Part shown: positions 18,606 through 27,524 of the stretch, piece after piece
Layout: each line of letters begins with the position of its first letter
How positions within the stretch are numbered: position 1 is the stretch's first letter
Source: Snodgrassella alvi wkB2
GTDB lineage: Bacteria; Pseudomonadota; Gammaproteobacteria; Burkholderiales; Neisseriaceae
Direction: 5' to 3'
Assembly (NCBI RefSeq): GCF_000600005.1
Contig: NZ_CP007446.1
Span: forward strand, 2,320,894 to 2,384,893
Length of the DNA stretch: 64,000 nt
The notes under the pieces: model-generated
What the model was told of the DNA's origin: nothing
The model's database searches: none
What the model saw: only the letters and a program-made list of their open reading frames with translations
Made by a program: the position numbers and the translations under genes

Positions 18606-20429
18606 TTAATTTAATGATTTATCTTCAGCTGAATTGCGGTTTTCACCAAACTGCATCCGATGTAAGAATGCATAACGTCCATTTTTTGCCAGTAAGTCTG
18701 CATGCTTACCCTGCTCGACAATTTTCCCCTGATGCATCACCACAATATTATCGGCATTTTCAATAGTCGACAGGCGATGCGCGATCACAATTGTGGTCCG
18801 GTTTTTCATTAGTGTTTCCAGAGCAGACTGCACTAATCGTTCTGATTCAGTATCCAAAGCACTAGTCGCCTCATCAAGAATTAAAATAGGCGCATCTTTT
18901 AGCAATGCCCGTGCAATTGCCAAACGCTGTCGCTGACCTCCGGACAGCCTCATCCCCTGATCACCCACTTCAGTTTTTAAGCCTTCAGGCATATTACTGA
19001 TAAATGACCAGGCATTAGCAGCTTTCGCAGCCTGAATAATATCTGCCTCTGTAGCATGCGGAGAACCATAAGCAATATTATTCGCAATAGTATCATTAAA
19101 TAAAACAACATCCTGACTAACTAATGCCATTTTGGAACGAAGATTTTTCAATTCAAAATCATCAACATTTATACCACCTATACTTACATATCCGCTGGTC
19201 GTATCGTAAAATCGCGGAATAAGATTTACAGTAGAAGTTTTACCGCATCCGGACTCCCCTACTAACGCAACCACACTACCCTGTTTAATTGTCAGGTTTA
19301 GATGATCTATCGCATTTTTATCCGCATGCAGATAACGCAATGTTACATTCTGAAAAACAATATCTCCAATAGGAGCAGTCAGCTGTTTTTTCCCCTGATT
19401 TTTCTCTTCCGGTTCATCCAGAAAGTGAAATACACTATCTGCCGCTATCAGTCCGGCCTGCAAAACACTGGACATATTGGTAATCCGTTTTAACGGATCA
19501 AACATCATCAGCATAGCTGACAGAAAAGACATAAAGTCACCTGCAGTAAAGCCCGCATGACTGGCTCTTTTAGCAGCAACATATAAAATAATTGATAACG
19601 ATGTGGCAATTAACAGCTGTGTTACTGCACTGCCAATAGACGTATACGACTGACGTCTGACAGCAAGACTACGCAGAGCCTTATTGGTTTTTTCCAGACG
19701 ACTCTGTTCATACTGTTCACCACCATAAATGCGTACAACCCTTGTACCATCAATTGATTCAGACAAAATTTGCATGACCTGGCCAAGATCATTCTGACTT
19801 TTAGTAACTAATCGGCGAATACGCTTATTAATAACCCTCACACACCAGGCAATTAATGGAATGGTAACAAAAGTGATCAGTGTTAATTGCCAGTCAAGAT
19901 AAAACAACCAAATCAGAAGTCCCAAAACAGTCACACCATCTTTGGCAAAGACAGTGATCACATCAAAACCGGCAGCCGTTATTCCTTTAGCGTCATTGGT
20001 AATGCGCGACATCATGCGCCCGCGGCTGTTTTCCTGATAATAACTCACAGGTAACATCATCATTTTTGCAAACAGATCACGCTGAATTACCTGGACCATC
20101 TGATTAGAAATATAAGCACTGGTATATTCATTTATATAGTTGGCAACCCCACGAAAAATGAACAAACCGATGATTTCAAATGGTACCCATTTCATAGCTT
20201 CGATATTTTTGTCAACGAAACCATTATCAATGATCGGCTTTAACAAATAAGCAAAAAGGGGACCTGTCACACCTACGACAACCATTGCCAATACAGAAAT
20301 AAAAAAATACTTTACCAGCCCGCGCATATACGGAAATAATCTCTTATAAAGATTATGCGGTGAAAAAGCATCAGCCTTTTTACTTTTTTTCATTCGCTTC
20401 CCAGAACAATCAAATACAAAACAAAACAC
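18606..20429 (-). CDS. msbA: lipid A export ABC transporter, ATP-binding/permease
   Basis: Half-size ABC exporter that flips lipid A-core (LOS) across the inner membrane as a homodimer. An N-terminal six-span membrane domain is followed by an ATPase domain with Walker A (GESGCGKTS, about residue 390), signature LSGGQRQRLAIARALL and Walker B ILILDEATSALD. The longest reading starts at GTG 20429, but ATG 20393 (MKKSKKADAF, 595 aa) follows GGGAAG at good spacing and is the likely start. Its position inside the glycosyltransferase region fits a role in exporting the LOS these genes build, although it is transcribed alone. Confidence 0.92.
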   Translation of the reverse strand: MFCFVFDCSGKRMKKSKKADAFSPHNLYKRLFPYMRGLVKYFFISVLAMVVVGVTGPLFAYLLKPIIDNGFVDKNIEAMKWVPFEIIGLFIFRGVANYINEYTSAYISNQMVQVIQRDLFAKMMMLPVSYYQENSRGRMMSRITNDAKGITAAGFDVITVFAKDGVTVLGLLIWLFYLDWQLTLITFVTIPLIAWCVRVINKRIRRLVTKSQNDLGQVMQILSESIDGTRVVRIYGGEQYEQSRLEKTNKALRSLAVRRQSYTSIGSAVTQLLIATSLSIILYVAAKRASHAGFTAGDFMSFLSAMLMMFDPLKRITNMSSVLQAGLIAADSVFHFLDEPEEKNQGKKQLTAPIGDIVFQNVTLRYLHADKNAIDHLNLTIKQGSVVALVGESGCGKTSTVNLIPRFYDTTSGYVSIGGINVDDFELKNLRSKMALVSQDVVLFNDTIANNIAYGSPHATEADIIQAAKAANAWSFISNMPEGLKTEVGDQGMRLSGGQRQRLAIARALLKDAPILILDEATSALDTESERLVQSALETLMKNRTTIVIAHRLSTIENADNIVVMHQGKIVEQGKHADLLAKNGRYAFLHRMQFGENRNSAEDKSLN

Positions 20430-20885
20430 AGTGTCGATGAAATTACCTGTCGGTATCTCATCATAAACGGCATAAATCCATTAAATTCAGCAAACTGCCA
20501 ATCTAAACCTATACCAATTATCAACTTCTAAAATCACATACAACTTGTATTCTATCAAATCGAAAACAATCTGAATAAAATACCTGATAAAAATTCTCTC
20601 CAGTACAAAAATCCACTACCAAATCAATGAAATTTAAATCAGTTGAGACAAACTAAGCACTGATCTTACCGAATTTAATTTACATATTGCTAACAAATAC
20701 AGTTTATTTAAAACAATTTGTTGATAAATATTGTATATATTTTTACTCTAAAAGAATAATCAAAACACATATGATATTTAAATTTGAATTAAAATATAAA
20801 CTTATTCTGTATATTGATTGGATAAATCCAATTCTTTACATTCAGCAGTTTTAATTGTTATCAACATCTAAATCAGTTTTTATTC
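20430..20885. other. AT-rich divergent gap
   Basis: 456 bases between divergent msbA and paralogue copy 2. No ORF, repeat or RNA gene was recognised. Promoters for both genes must lie here, but none could be assigned with confidence. Confidence 0.5.
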
Positions 20886-21890
20886 ATGACTCGTAAAACC
20901 ATCATATTAGCTATGCCACCAAGCAATGGTATAGTTGAATTAATTGAAAAAAACCTTCAATTTCACGGATATCAAGTTTTACGATTAGATAGTGTACTGA
21001 AATTCAAATATAACAGTATTTGGGAACGTGTATATCACTTTCTGCACAAAAATATCACCCAGAGTAAGACATATAAAAAAACTCTACGAGAAAAACAAAG
21101 TTTTCATAAAGCAAAACAACTTCTGGCAGATAATCTTTATGACTATGCCTTAGTTATCCGGCCAGATATCTATCCGCCAAAGGTATTGGCTTTATTAAAA
21201 AAGCATACTAAAAAAAGATTTATTGGCTATCAATGGGATGGACTAAAACGCTTTCCAGTAAAAAATATTATTCATTTATTTGATCGGTTTTTTATTTTTG
21301 ATCATACCGATTTAAATAACGCTGACTACCAAAACCATCAACTGTACAGTACTACTAATTTCTATTTTGATGTTATAAAGCCGGATTATGTCCAAAATGA
21401 TAAGTTAGAAGCTTACTATATTGGTGACCATCAGAAAAGTCGCGTTGCCATGATAGAGCAATGTGCCGAAAAACTTGCGGAAAATGGAGTCCGTATTAAA
21501 TTTATAATACCTACGAGCAAAAAAAGTGATATTAAATGTTATAAATCAAAATATCTTACTTTTGGTAAAAAAAATCGCCTATCTTATCAAGATAACTTAA
21601 AAAACGTCTCTACAGCGGATATTCTGGTAGATTTTGTTATTGCAGAACATAACGGTTTATCATTCCGCCATTTTGAAGCACTTTACTACAAAAAAAAATT
21701 AATCACCACCAACAAACACATTCAATATTATGATTTTTATCATCCGAATAATATATTCATTTGGGACGATAAAAATTTGGGAGAGATAAATAACTTTCTT
21801 ATGAAACCATATAGCCCTATAAATCCGGATATAATTGCGAAATACAGTTTTAAAAACTGGATAGAAAATATTTTAGGTATAAATTCATAA
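20886..21890 (+). CDS. glycosyltransferase-like protein, three-member paralogous family (copy 2)
   Basis: A 334-residue paralogue of the 17135 and 23591 proteins. It keeps the landmarks KTIILAMP, YDYALVIRPDIYP, YQWDGLKRFP, LFDRFFIFD, NFYFD, HGLSFRHFEALYYKKKLIT and DFYHPNNIFIW. It differs from the other two in a more basic composition (many Lys), and is about 15-23 residues shorter than the other two. It has no signal or membrane segment. As with copy 1, a GT-B-like glycosyltransferase role is inferred from the C-terminal motif only. It is followed by degenerate DNA and probably stands alone. Confidence 0.55.
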   Translation: MTRKTIILAMPPSNGIVELIEKNLQFHGYQVLRLDSVLKFKYNSIWERVYHFLHKNITQSKTYKKTLREKQSFHKAKQLLADNLYDYALVIRPDIYPPKVLALLKKHTKKRFIGYQWDGLKRFPVKNIIHLFDRFFIFDHTDLNNADYQNHQLYSTTNFYFDVIKPDYVQNDKLEAYYIGDHQKSRVAMIEQCAEKLAENGVRIKFIIPTSKKSDIKCYKSKYLTFGKKNRLSYQDNLKNVSTADILVDFVIAEHNGLSFRHFEALYYKKKLITTNKHIQYYDFYHPNNIFIWDDKNLGEINNFLMKPYSPINPDIIAKYSFKNWIENILGINS

Positions 21891-22089
21891 TTAAAATATA
21901 TAGACTCATTCAGAATTTAGTCTGAAATTTGTAACACCAGATAAATTTTGCAAGTGACAGTCTTTAAAATTCCGAACGGAAATTAAATACAATAATATTT
22001 TAAATAAATATTCTCTTTAATTTTTATTAAAATCAATTATTTAAATGGAATTTAATTTACAATATACATATATGTATCCGAGTTTAAAT

Positions 22090-22523
22090 TTATAAAAAAA
22101 TAACTTATAGTAACAATATAAAGAACAATAATTTATTTCAACAAAATACGATTCAAACCATTACAAATTGGATTTATAACAATAATGTTTTTGGAATTGG
22201 TACTGAATGGATTACTACTTCTGTTGCAACAACAGCTATTTTACAAGTGTGTATTACAGCGAACCGAAATAAACAACAATATTTAGGCGAAATCAATCAT
22301 TGCACATTAAATGTGCCATAAAACATCATACTATCTCATACCACAGGAAATTCCTGCAGAGAAAAAAGATGTTACACAATTACTCACTTTAGGCGGTTGG
22401 CCATGTGGCGTTATAGGACATTGGAAAGCTAATAAGAACAAGATAAAACCTGAAATTTATAGAATAGCAACTAAATTTTTTGATAAATATCCTGAATTAA
22501 TTAAGAATTATTTGATGAATTAA
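22090..22523 (+). pseudogene. degenerate coding fragment, frameshifted
   Basis: One frame reads coherently from about 22090 (VSEFKFIKKITYSNN...) through NVFGIGTEWITTSVATTAI to a stop just after 22311. The neighbouring frame then continues from 22311 with HKTSYYLIPQEIPAEKKDV and a C-terminal half ending KNYLMN at 22523. The join looks like one broken gene with a single frameshift near 22310. No start codon with a ribosome binding site was found. I do not recognise the product. It may be the N-terminal part of the GT2 pseudogene that follows. Confidence 0.5.
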
Positions 22524-22544
22524 TATAACTATTAACGAAAATCT

Positions 22545-23595
22545 ATACTCAATTAAAAGTTGGTCTGATATACAACTAAACAATATAAAACATAATAATT
22601 CAGTAGCAATCATCATGCGGACCAAAAATCGCCCTGTATTATTAGCTCGGGCATTGGAAAGTGTTATTCAACAAAGCTATACAAACTGGCATTTATATCT
22701 GGTTAATGACGGAGGTGATACCAGCTCCGTTAATCAATTAATTGATCTGAATTTTATAGATTTAAACCATAAAATTACCGTAATACATAACAATTATTCC
22801 TTAGGAATGGAAGCAGCATCTAACTGCGGTCTAAATATTGCTAATGAAGAATATTTAGTCATACACGATGACGCCTAGCACCCTGATTTTTTTTAAAAGA
22901 AACTGTTGCCTATCTCAATTCAGAACAACAAGCTGTTGTTGTATTAACAAATTGTATTATCATTAATGAAGAAATTCAGGAAGATAAATCCATTCAACTT
23001 GGTACAATGCGATGGCCTAACAGACATGATCAGGTTGATATTACAACTTTAATAAAAAAATAATGTATCTCCTCCGGTATGCTTACTTATTAGAATGAGC
23101 GTTGCTAAACAAATTGGTGAATTCAACAAAAACTTACCCGTTTTGGGAGATTGGGATTACATATTACGATTGTTTAAAGCTGGTGAAATAAAAACATTAA
23201 ATAAGATTTTAGCCTATTATTATCTTAGACCAAATCACAGTAATAATTATGGGAATTCGGTTATCGCAGCAATAGATAGACACCAAAAATATCATGTTGA
23301 ATTTAGAAATTCTTTTGTTCGTCAATCTATTTTAGAAAATCAGGGAAATTATAGTATTTTACATATACTGTTAAATGATAATATGAAAAATATAACTTAT
23401 TATCACAAAAAATCGATAAACTAGATCATAAAATCGTCAATATCCAAAGAAATGTTTATTCTTTACGAAGAAAATCATTTCCCTTAAAGAGGCTGGCAGC
23501 AAAACTACAGCGGTACATAAAAAAAGGAGACATAAAATTTAAAATTAATCTAATACTACATATATATTTTCTAAATGGTTCAATTTTAATTTATT
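22545..23595 (+). pseudogene. decayed family 2 glycosyltransferase gene
   Basis: Fragments in different frames join into one GT2 protein. SVAIIMRTKNRPVLLARALE and YLVNDGGD come first, then VIHDDA and a TAG (22876-22878) where a Trp would be expected before HPDF. Next is a T8 run (about 22887-22894), past which the frame shifts to KETVAYLNSEQQAVVVLTN. An A7 run near 23055-23062 then shifts it to NVSPPVCLLIRM and the 23095-23424 frame (VLGDWDYILRLFKAGEI). A third shift comes near 23390, giving LLSQKIDKLDHKIVNIQRN. One nonsense codon plus three frameshifts indicate inactivation. Intact relatives place the motif LGDWDY in the acceptor half. It probably once worked with the neighbouring LOS glycosyltransferases. 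Confidence 0.8.
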
Positions 23596-24661
23596 GAAAA
23601 GGCAAGCGTATTTTATCATATGGGGATAAATTTAGAATATTCTTTATCCAATTACCAAAACTATATTTTTTTACAATTTCATCATCTATCGGTCTAAAGG
23701 GTTTAGATAAAAACTCTTTAATTTTTTGTGAAAGATCATCTTTATGCCAGATAAGAATATTATCAGGATGATAAAAATCGTAGTTAGATACATTAACATT
23801 ATTAGTAATTAATTTTTTCTGGTAATACAAAGCTTCAAAAATCCGAAAAGATAAACCATTATGAAGTGGATTAACGAAATCGACAATAATATCTATTTCG
23901 TTTAACATTTCTATATTTTGAGAAAAATCAATTTCATTTTCGGCACCAAAGATAAAATAATCAGAGCAATGGTATTGATTAATCTTATCCTGATTACTCG
24001 TAGGGATAATAAACTTTAGCTGAATACCGTTTTCAATTAACTCTGCTGCACAATATTCAATGTCAGCAACACGTTCGGAAACATGTGTTCCTACAAAATA
24101 TGCTATTGTTCCTTTATGCTTTATCGGTTGCGGTTTGTTCATATCAAAATAAAAATTGGTTATTCCTTCCAATTTATGGTTTTGATAATTATTATCTACT
24201 ATATCATAGCTATCAAATACATAAAATTTATCAAATAAATTTATTGTTTCTTTTGTACAAGGCATACGTCTCATTCCATCCCACTGATAAGCAATAAATT
24301 CGTTTTTTGTATGTGCTTTCATCAAATTTAATAAGCTTATTGGATACAAATCAGGACGTATAATAATAGCATATTCATAATTTCTTTTATTTAACGCTTG
24401 CTCAGCATTTGATAAAAGTAATTTTTCTTTTAACTTTGTTTTATATGAATAATTTCTAAAAAAAAGCTTTTGCACCAGATTATACAAATAATCTTTAAAA
24501 CTCTGATAATGAAAATGCTTGATATATTCTGGGTAGTTATCTATGTACAATACCTCAAATCCGTAAAATTCCAGATTTTTTTTGATTTGTAAGTAAATAT
24601 TACGGCTTTTAGGCATACCCAGAATAATTGTTTTTGTCATAAAATATACCTTATCTCCCAT
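23591..24661 (-). CDS. glycosyltransferase-like protein, three-member paralogous family (copy 3)
   Basis: Third paralogue (356 aa as the longest frame). The aligned starts of the other two copies (MSQPTIILAM, MTRKTIILAM) point to ATG 24640 (MTKTIILGMP, 349 aa), which follows TAAGG at eight bases. Landmarks are YEYAIIIRPDLYP, YQWDGMRRMP, LFDKFYVFD, NFYFD, HGLSFRIFEALYYQKKLIT and DFYHPDNILIW. By eye it is closer to copy 1 than to copy 2. It is transcribed towards the GT2 pseudogene and divergent from rmlB. Function is inferred as in copy 1. Confidence 0.55.
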   Translation of the reverse strand: MGDKVYFMTKTIILGMPKSRNIYLQIKKNLEFYGFEVLYIDNYPEYIKHFHYQSFKDYLYNLVQKLFFRNYSYKTKLKEKLLLSNAEQALNKRNYEYAIIIRPDLYPISLLNLMKAHTKNEFIAYQWDGMRRMPCTKETINLFDKFYVFDSYDIVDNNYQNHKLEGITNFYFDMNKPQPIKHKGTIAYFVGTHVSERVADIEYCAAELIENGIQLKFIIPTSNQDKINQYHCSDYFIFGAENEIDFSQNIEMLNEIDIIVDFVNPLHNGLSFRIFEALYYQKKLITNNVNVSNYDFYHPDNILIWHKDDLSQKIKEFLSKPFRPIDDEIVKKYSFGNWIKNILNLSPYDKIRLPFQ

Positions 24662-24849
24662 ACAAAATTTACGGAACCATTATACAATATAAATTTAGAC
24701 AATATTTAGACCAACTATATTGCTTGTTAAACAAAAATAATTCAAATTTAAATTAAATAAATTTTTTCCATATTACTTTAAATTTTTTATATCTTAATAT
24801 AGTTTATATTATAAAATATTACATTTTACCAATTTTTGAATGTAATTTT

Positions 24850-25923
24850 ATGAATATTCTTATCACTGGAGGAGCAGGATTTATTGGGTCAGCAGTTATC
24901 AGATATCTGATCAATGAAACTGACCATAAAATTTTGAATGTTGACAAATTAACCTATGCCGGTAACTTAGAATCATTAGTCACCATTGCAAATAATTCCC
25001 GTTATCATTTTTGTCAGGCCGATATTAGTGATCAAGCACTTATAACACAATTATTTAAGCAATTTCAGCCAGATACAGTAATGCATCTGGCAGCAGAATC
25101 ACATGTTGATCGTTCAATATCCAGCTCAGCAGAATTTATTCAGACTAATATTGTAGGCACATTTCAACTTTTGGAAATAAGTCGTCATTACTGGGAAAAT
25201 TTGCCTGAAGAAAAACAACATCTATTTCGCTTCCATCACATTTCAACTGATGAAGTTTATGGTGATCTTAGTGATTTAAGTACAGAATTATTTACAGAAT
25301 CTACTCCATACGCTCCAAGTTCACCCTATTCAGCCAGTAAGGCAAGTTCAGATCATCTGGTTCGTGCCTGGCATCGTACTTATGGACTGCCAGTTATTAT
25401 TACAAATTGCTCAAATAATTATGGACCTTATCATTTCCCGGAGAAATTAATCCCATTAACTATTCTTAATGCTTTACAAGGTAAAAAACTGCCTGTATAC
25501 GGAAATGGTGAACAAATCCGGGACTGGCTGTATGTTGAAGATCACGCCAGAGCTTTATATCAGGTTGTCACAAAAGCCAAAGCAGGCAGTACTTATAATA
25601 TTGGAGGGCATAATGAACAGAAAAATATTGATGTAGTAAAAAATATATGTAATCTTCTAGATGAACTGGTGCCCAATAAAACACTTGGGATAAAATCCTA
25701 CAAAGATTTAATCACATTTGTTCCGGATCGTCCCGGACATGATGTACGTTATGCTATTGATGCGAGTAAGATTAAACAAGAACTTGGCTGGGAACCAAAA
25801 GAAAATTTTCAATCAGGTTTACGCAAAACCGTATTATGGTATTTAAACAATCAGGATTGGGTAAATCATATTCTGACCGGAGAATATCAGAAATGGATAC
25901 AACAACAATACCACCCGCAATAA
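24850..25923 (+). CDS. rfbB: dTDP-glucose 4,6-dehydratase
   Basis: Second step of dTDP-L-rhamnose synthesis: dTDP-glucose to dTDP-4-keto-6-deoxyglucose, NAD+-dependent (357 aa, normal length). It is a short-chain dehydrogenase/epimerase with GGAGFIG at residues 7-13, the STDEVYG segment with the catalytic Asp-Glu (about 132-138) and YSASK (about 161) carrying the Tyr-Lys pair. It is first in the rfbB-rfbA-rfbC unit: the gap to rfbA is 67 bases and rfbA to rfbC only 2. The order B-A-C without rfbD is noteworthy. Confidence 0.95.
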   Translation: MNILITGGAGFIGSAVIRYLINETDHKILNVDKLTYAGNLESLVTIANNSRYHFCQADISDQALITQLFKQFQPDTVMHLAAESHVDRSISSSAEFIQTNIVGTFQLLEISRHYWENLPEEKQHLFRFHHISTDEVYGDLSDLSTELFTESTPYAPSSPYSASKASSDHLVRAWHRTYGLPVIITNCSNNYGPYHFPEKLIPLTILNALQGKKLPVYGNGEQIRDWLYVEDHARALYQVVTKAKAGSTYNIGGHNEQKNIDVVKNICNLLDELVPNKTLGIKSYKDLITFVPDRPGHDVRYAIDASKIKQELGWEPKENFQSGLRKTVLWYLNNQDWVNHILTGEYQKWIQQQYHPQ

Positions 25924-25990
25924 GATATAATAAACCAAATATTTATTTAAAATTAAATTCTAATTGAATTAATAATCAAGGAACAAAAAA

Positions 25991-26881
25991 ATGGTTAAAC
26001 GAAAGGGTATTATACTGGCTGGCGGATCCGGAACCAGACTTTATCCTATTACTTTAGGCGTATCAAAACAGTTATTACCCATTTATGATAAACCGATGAT
26101 TTACTATCCCCTTTCTGTACTTATGCTGGCCGGGATACGAGAAATCATGATTATTTCAACTCCTGCAGATTTACCTAATTTTAAAAAAATGTTAGGTGAC
26201 GGCAGAGATTTAGGAATTGATTTATCTTATAAAGTACAACCATCTCCTGACGGATTGGCACAAGCTTTTATTCTCGGAGCAGAATTTATTGGCAAAGATA
26301 ATGTCACACTTATTCTGGGTGATAACATTTTTTACGGGCAAAGTTTCGGTGCACAATTACAAAAGGCAGCACAACAGGAAAAAGGTGCTACCGTATTCGG
26401 TTATTATGTCAATGATCCTGAGAGATTCGGTGTAGTCGAATTTGACACCAATGGAAAAGCACTTTCCATAGAGGAAAAACCGAATGAAGCAAAATCAAAT
26501 TATGCAATTACAGGATTGTATTTTTATGATAATGACGTTATTGAGATAGCCAAGAGTATTCGTCCTTCACCCAGAGGTGAACTTGAAATAACCGATATTA
26601 ACAATGCTTATTTAAATAAGAAATTATTAAATGTTGAAATACTTGGACGTGGCTTTGCCTGGCTGGATACTGGTACACATGATTCACTGATTGAAGCCAG
26701 CTGTTTTGTTCAGACAATTGAAAAAAGACAAGGTTTAAAAATAGCATGTCTTGAAGAAATTGCTTTTAATAATAGCTGGATAGATTTAGATCAATTGTAT
26801 AAACGCGGCAAACTTTTTCAAAAGACAGATTATGGTCAATATCTATTAAAACTATATAGTGAATTTTCTAGGAAAGCCTGA
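25991..26881 (+). CDS. rfbA: glucose-1-phosphate thymidylyltransferase
   Basis: First step of the dTDP-sugar pathway: glucose-1-phosphate plus dTTP to dTDP-glucose (296 aa, normal). The nucleotidyltransferase motif [11 protein letters not shown] starts at residue 11, with the conserved [14 protein letters not shown] and GDNIFYG segments following. An AAGGAA ribosome binding site lies upstream. Tightly coupled to rfbC, whose ATG begins two bases after its stop. Confidence 0.95.
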   Translation: MVKRKGIILAGGSGTRLYPITLGVSKQLLPIYDKPMIYYPLSVLMLAGIREIMIISTPADLPNFKKMLGDGRDLGIDLSYKVQPSPDGLAQAFILGAEFIGKDNVTLILGDNIFYGQSFGAQLQKAAQQEKGATVFGYYVNDPERFGVVEFDTNGKALSIEEKPNEAKSNYAITGLYFYDNDVIEIAKSIRPSPRGELEITDINNAYLNKKLLNVEILGRGFAWLDTGTHDSLIEASCFVQTIEKRQGLKIACLEEIAFNNSWIDLDQLYKRGKLFQKTDYGQYLLKLYSEFSRKA

Positions 26882-26883
26882 AT

Positions 26884-27462
26884 ATGAATGTGATTGAGAC
26901 TAAGATTAAAGATCTGCTGATTTTAGAACCCAGAGTTTTTGCAGACAATCGTGGTTGGTTTATGGAAAGTTTTAACCAGACAACTTTTAATTCTATTCTA
27001 TCGTCATATAATCAATCAATTGTAAACTTTGTACAAGATAATCACTCAATTTCACATAGGGGCGTAATCCGTGGATTGCATTATCAGATAAATCCACATG
27101 CTCAAGGAAAACTTGTAAGAGTAGTCAGTGGAAAAGCATGGGATGTCGCTGTGGATATACGGACATCATCTCCAACTTTTGGTCAATGGGTGGGAGTCGA
27201 GCTATCTGAAAACAATCTTCGGCAATTCTGGATACCCGCTGGATTCGCACATGGTTTTATTGCCTTAGAAGATAATACTCAATTCTTATATAAAACCACC
27301 AATTATTATTCTAAAGAATGCGAACGCAGCCTATTATGGAATGATACAGATTTAGCTATTAATTGGCCAATTAAAAGAAATATGTCAATAAATCAAACTG
27401 ATAAAGACAACAATGCTTCTAAACTTAAAGAGTTAATAAATAATAATATTGATCTTTTTTAA
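26884..27462 (+). CDS. rfbC: dTDP-4-dehydrorhamnose 3,5-epimerase
   Basis: Cupin-fold epimerase (192 aa) converting dTDP-4-keto-6-deoxyglucose to dTDP-4-keto-L-rhamnose. Conserved features are the RGLHYQ active-site His segment (about residues 62-67), the KLVRVVSGKAWDVAVD beta strands and GFAHGF near residue 120. It ends the rfbBAC unit with a strong terminator. The usual next gene, rfbD (the reductase making dTDP-L-rhamnose), is not in this window. Either it lies elsewhere or the pathway branches to another 6-deoxy sugar. Confidence 0.94.
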   Translation: MNVIETKIKDLLILEPRVFADNRGWFMESFNQTTFNSILSSYNQSIVNFVQDNHSISHRGVIRGLHYQINPHAQGKLVRVVSGKAWDVAVDIRTSSPTFGQWVGVELSENNLRQFWIPAGFAHGFIALEDNTQFLYKTTNYYSKECERSLLWNDTDLAINWPIKRNMSINQTDKDNNASKLKELINNNIDLF

Positions 27463-27505
27463 AAAGAAAAAAGGATTAGATTATTAATCCTTTTTTTTCT
27501 TTTTA
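27461..27505. terminator. bidirectional terminator between rfbC and the fusion gene
   Basis: GGATTA (27473-27478) pairs with TAATCC (27485-27490) around GATTAT. It is flanked by an A-rich tract on the left and T8CT5 on the right, which also pair. T tracts occur on both strands, so it serves both convergent genes. Confidence 0.85.
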
Positions 27506-27524
27506 TCTATTCACGATAATACAA

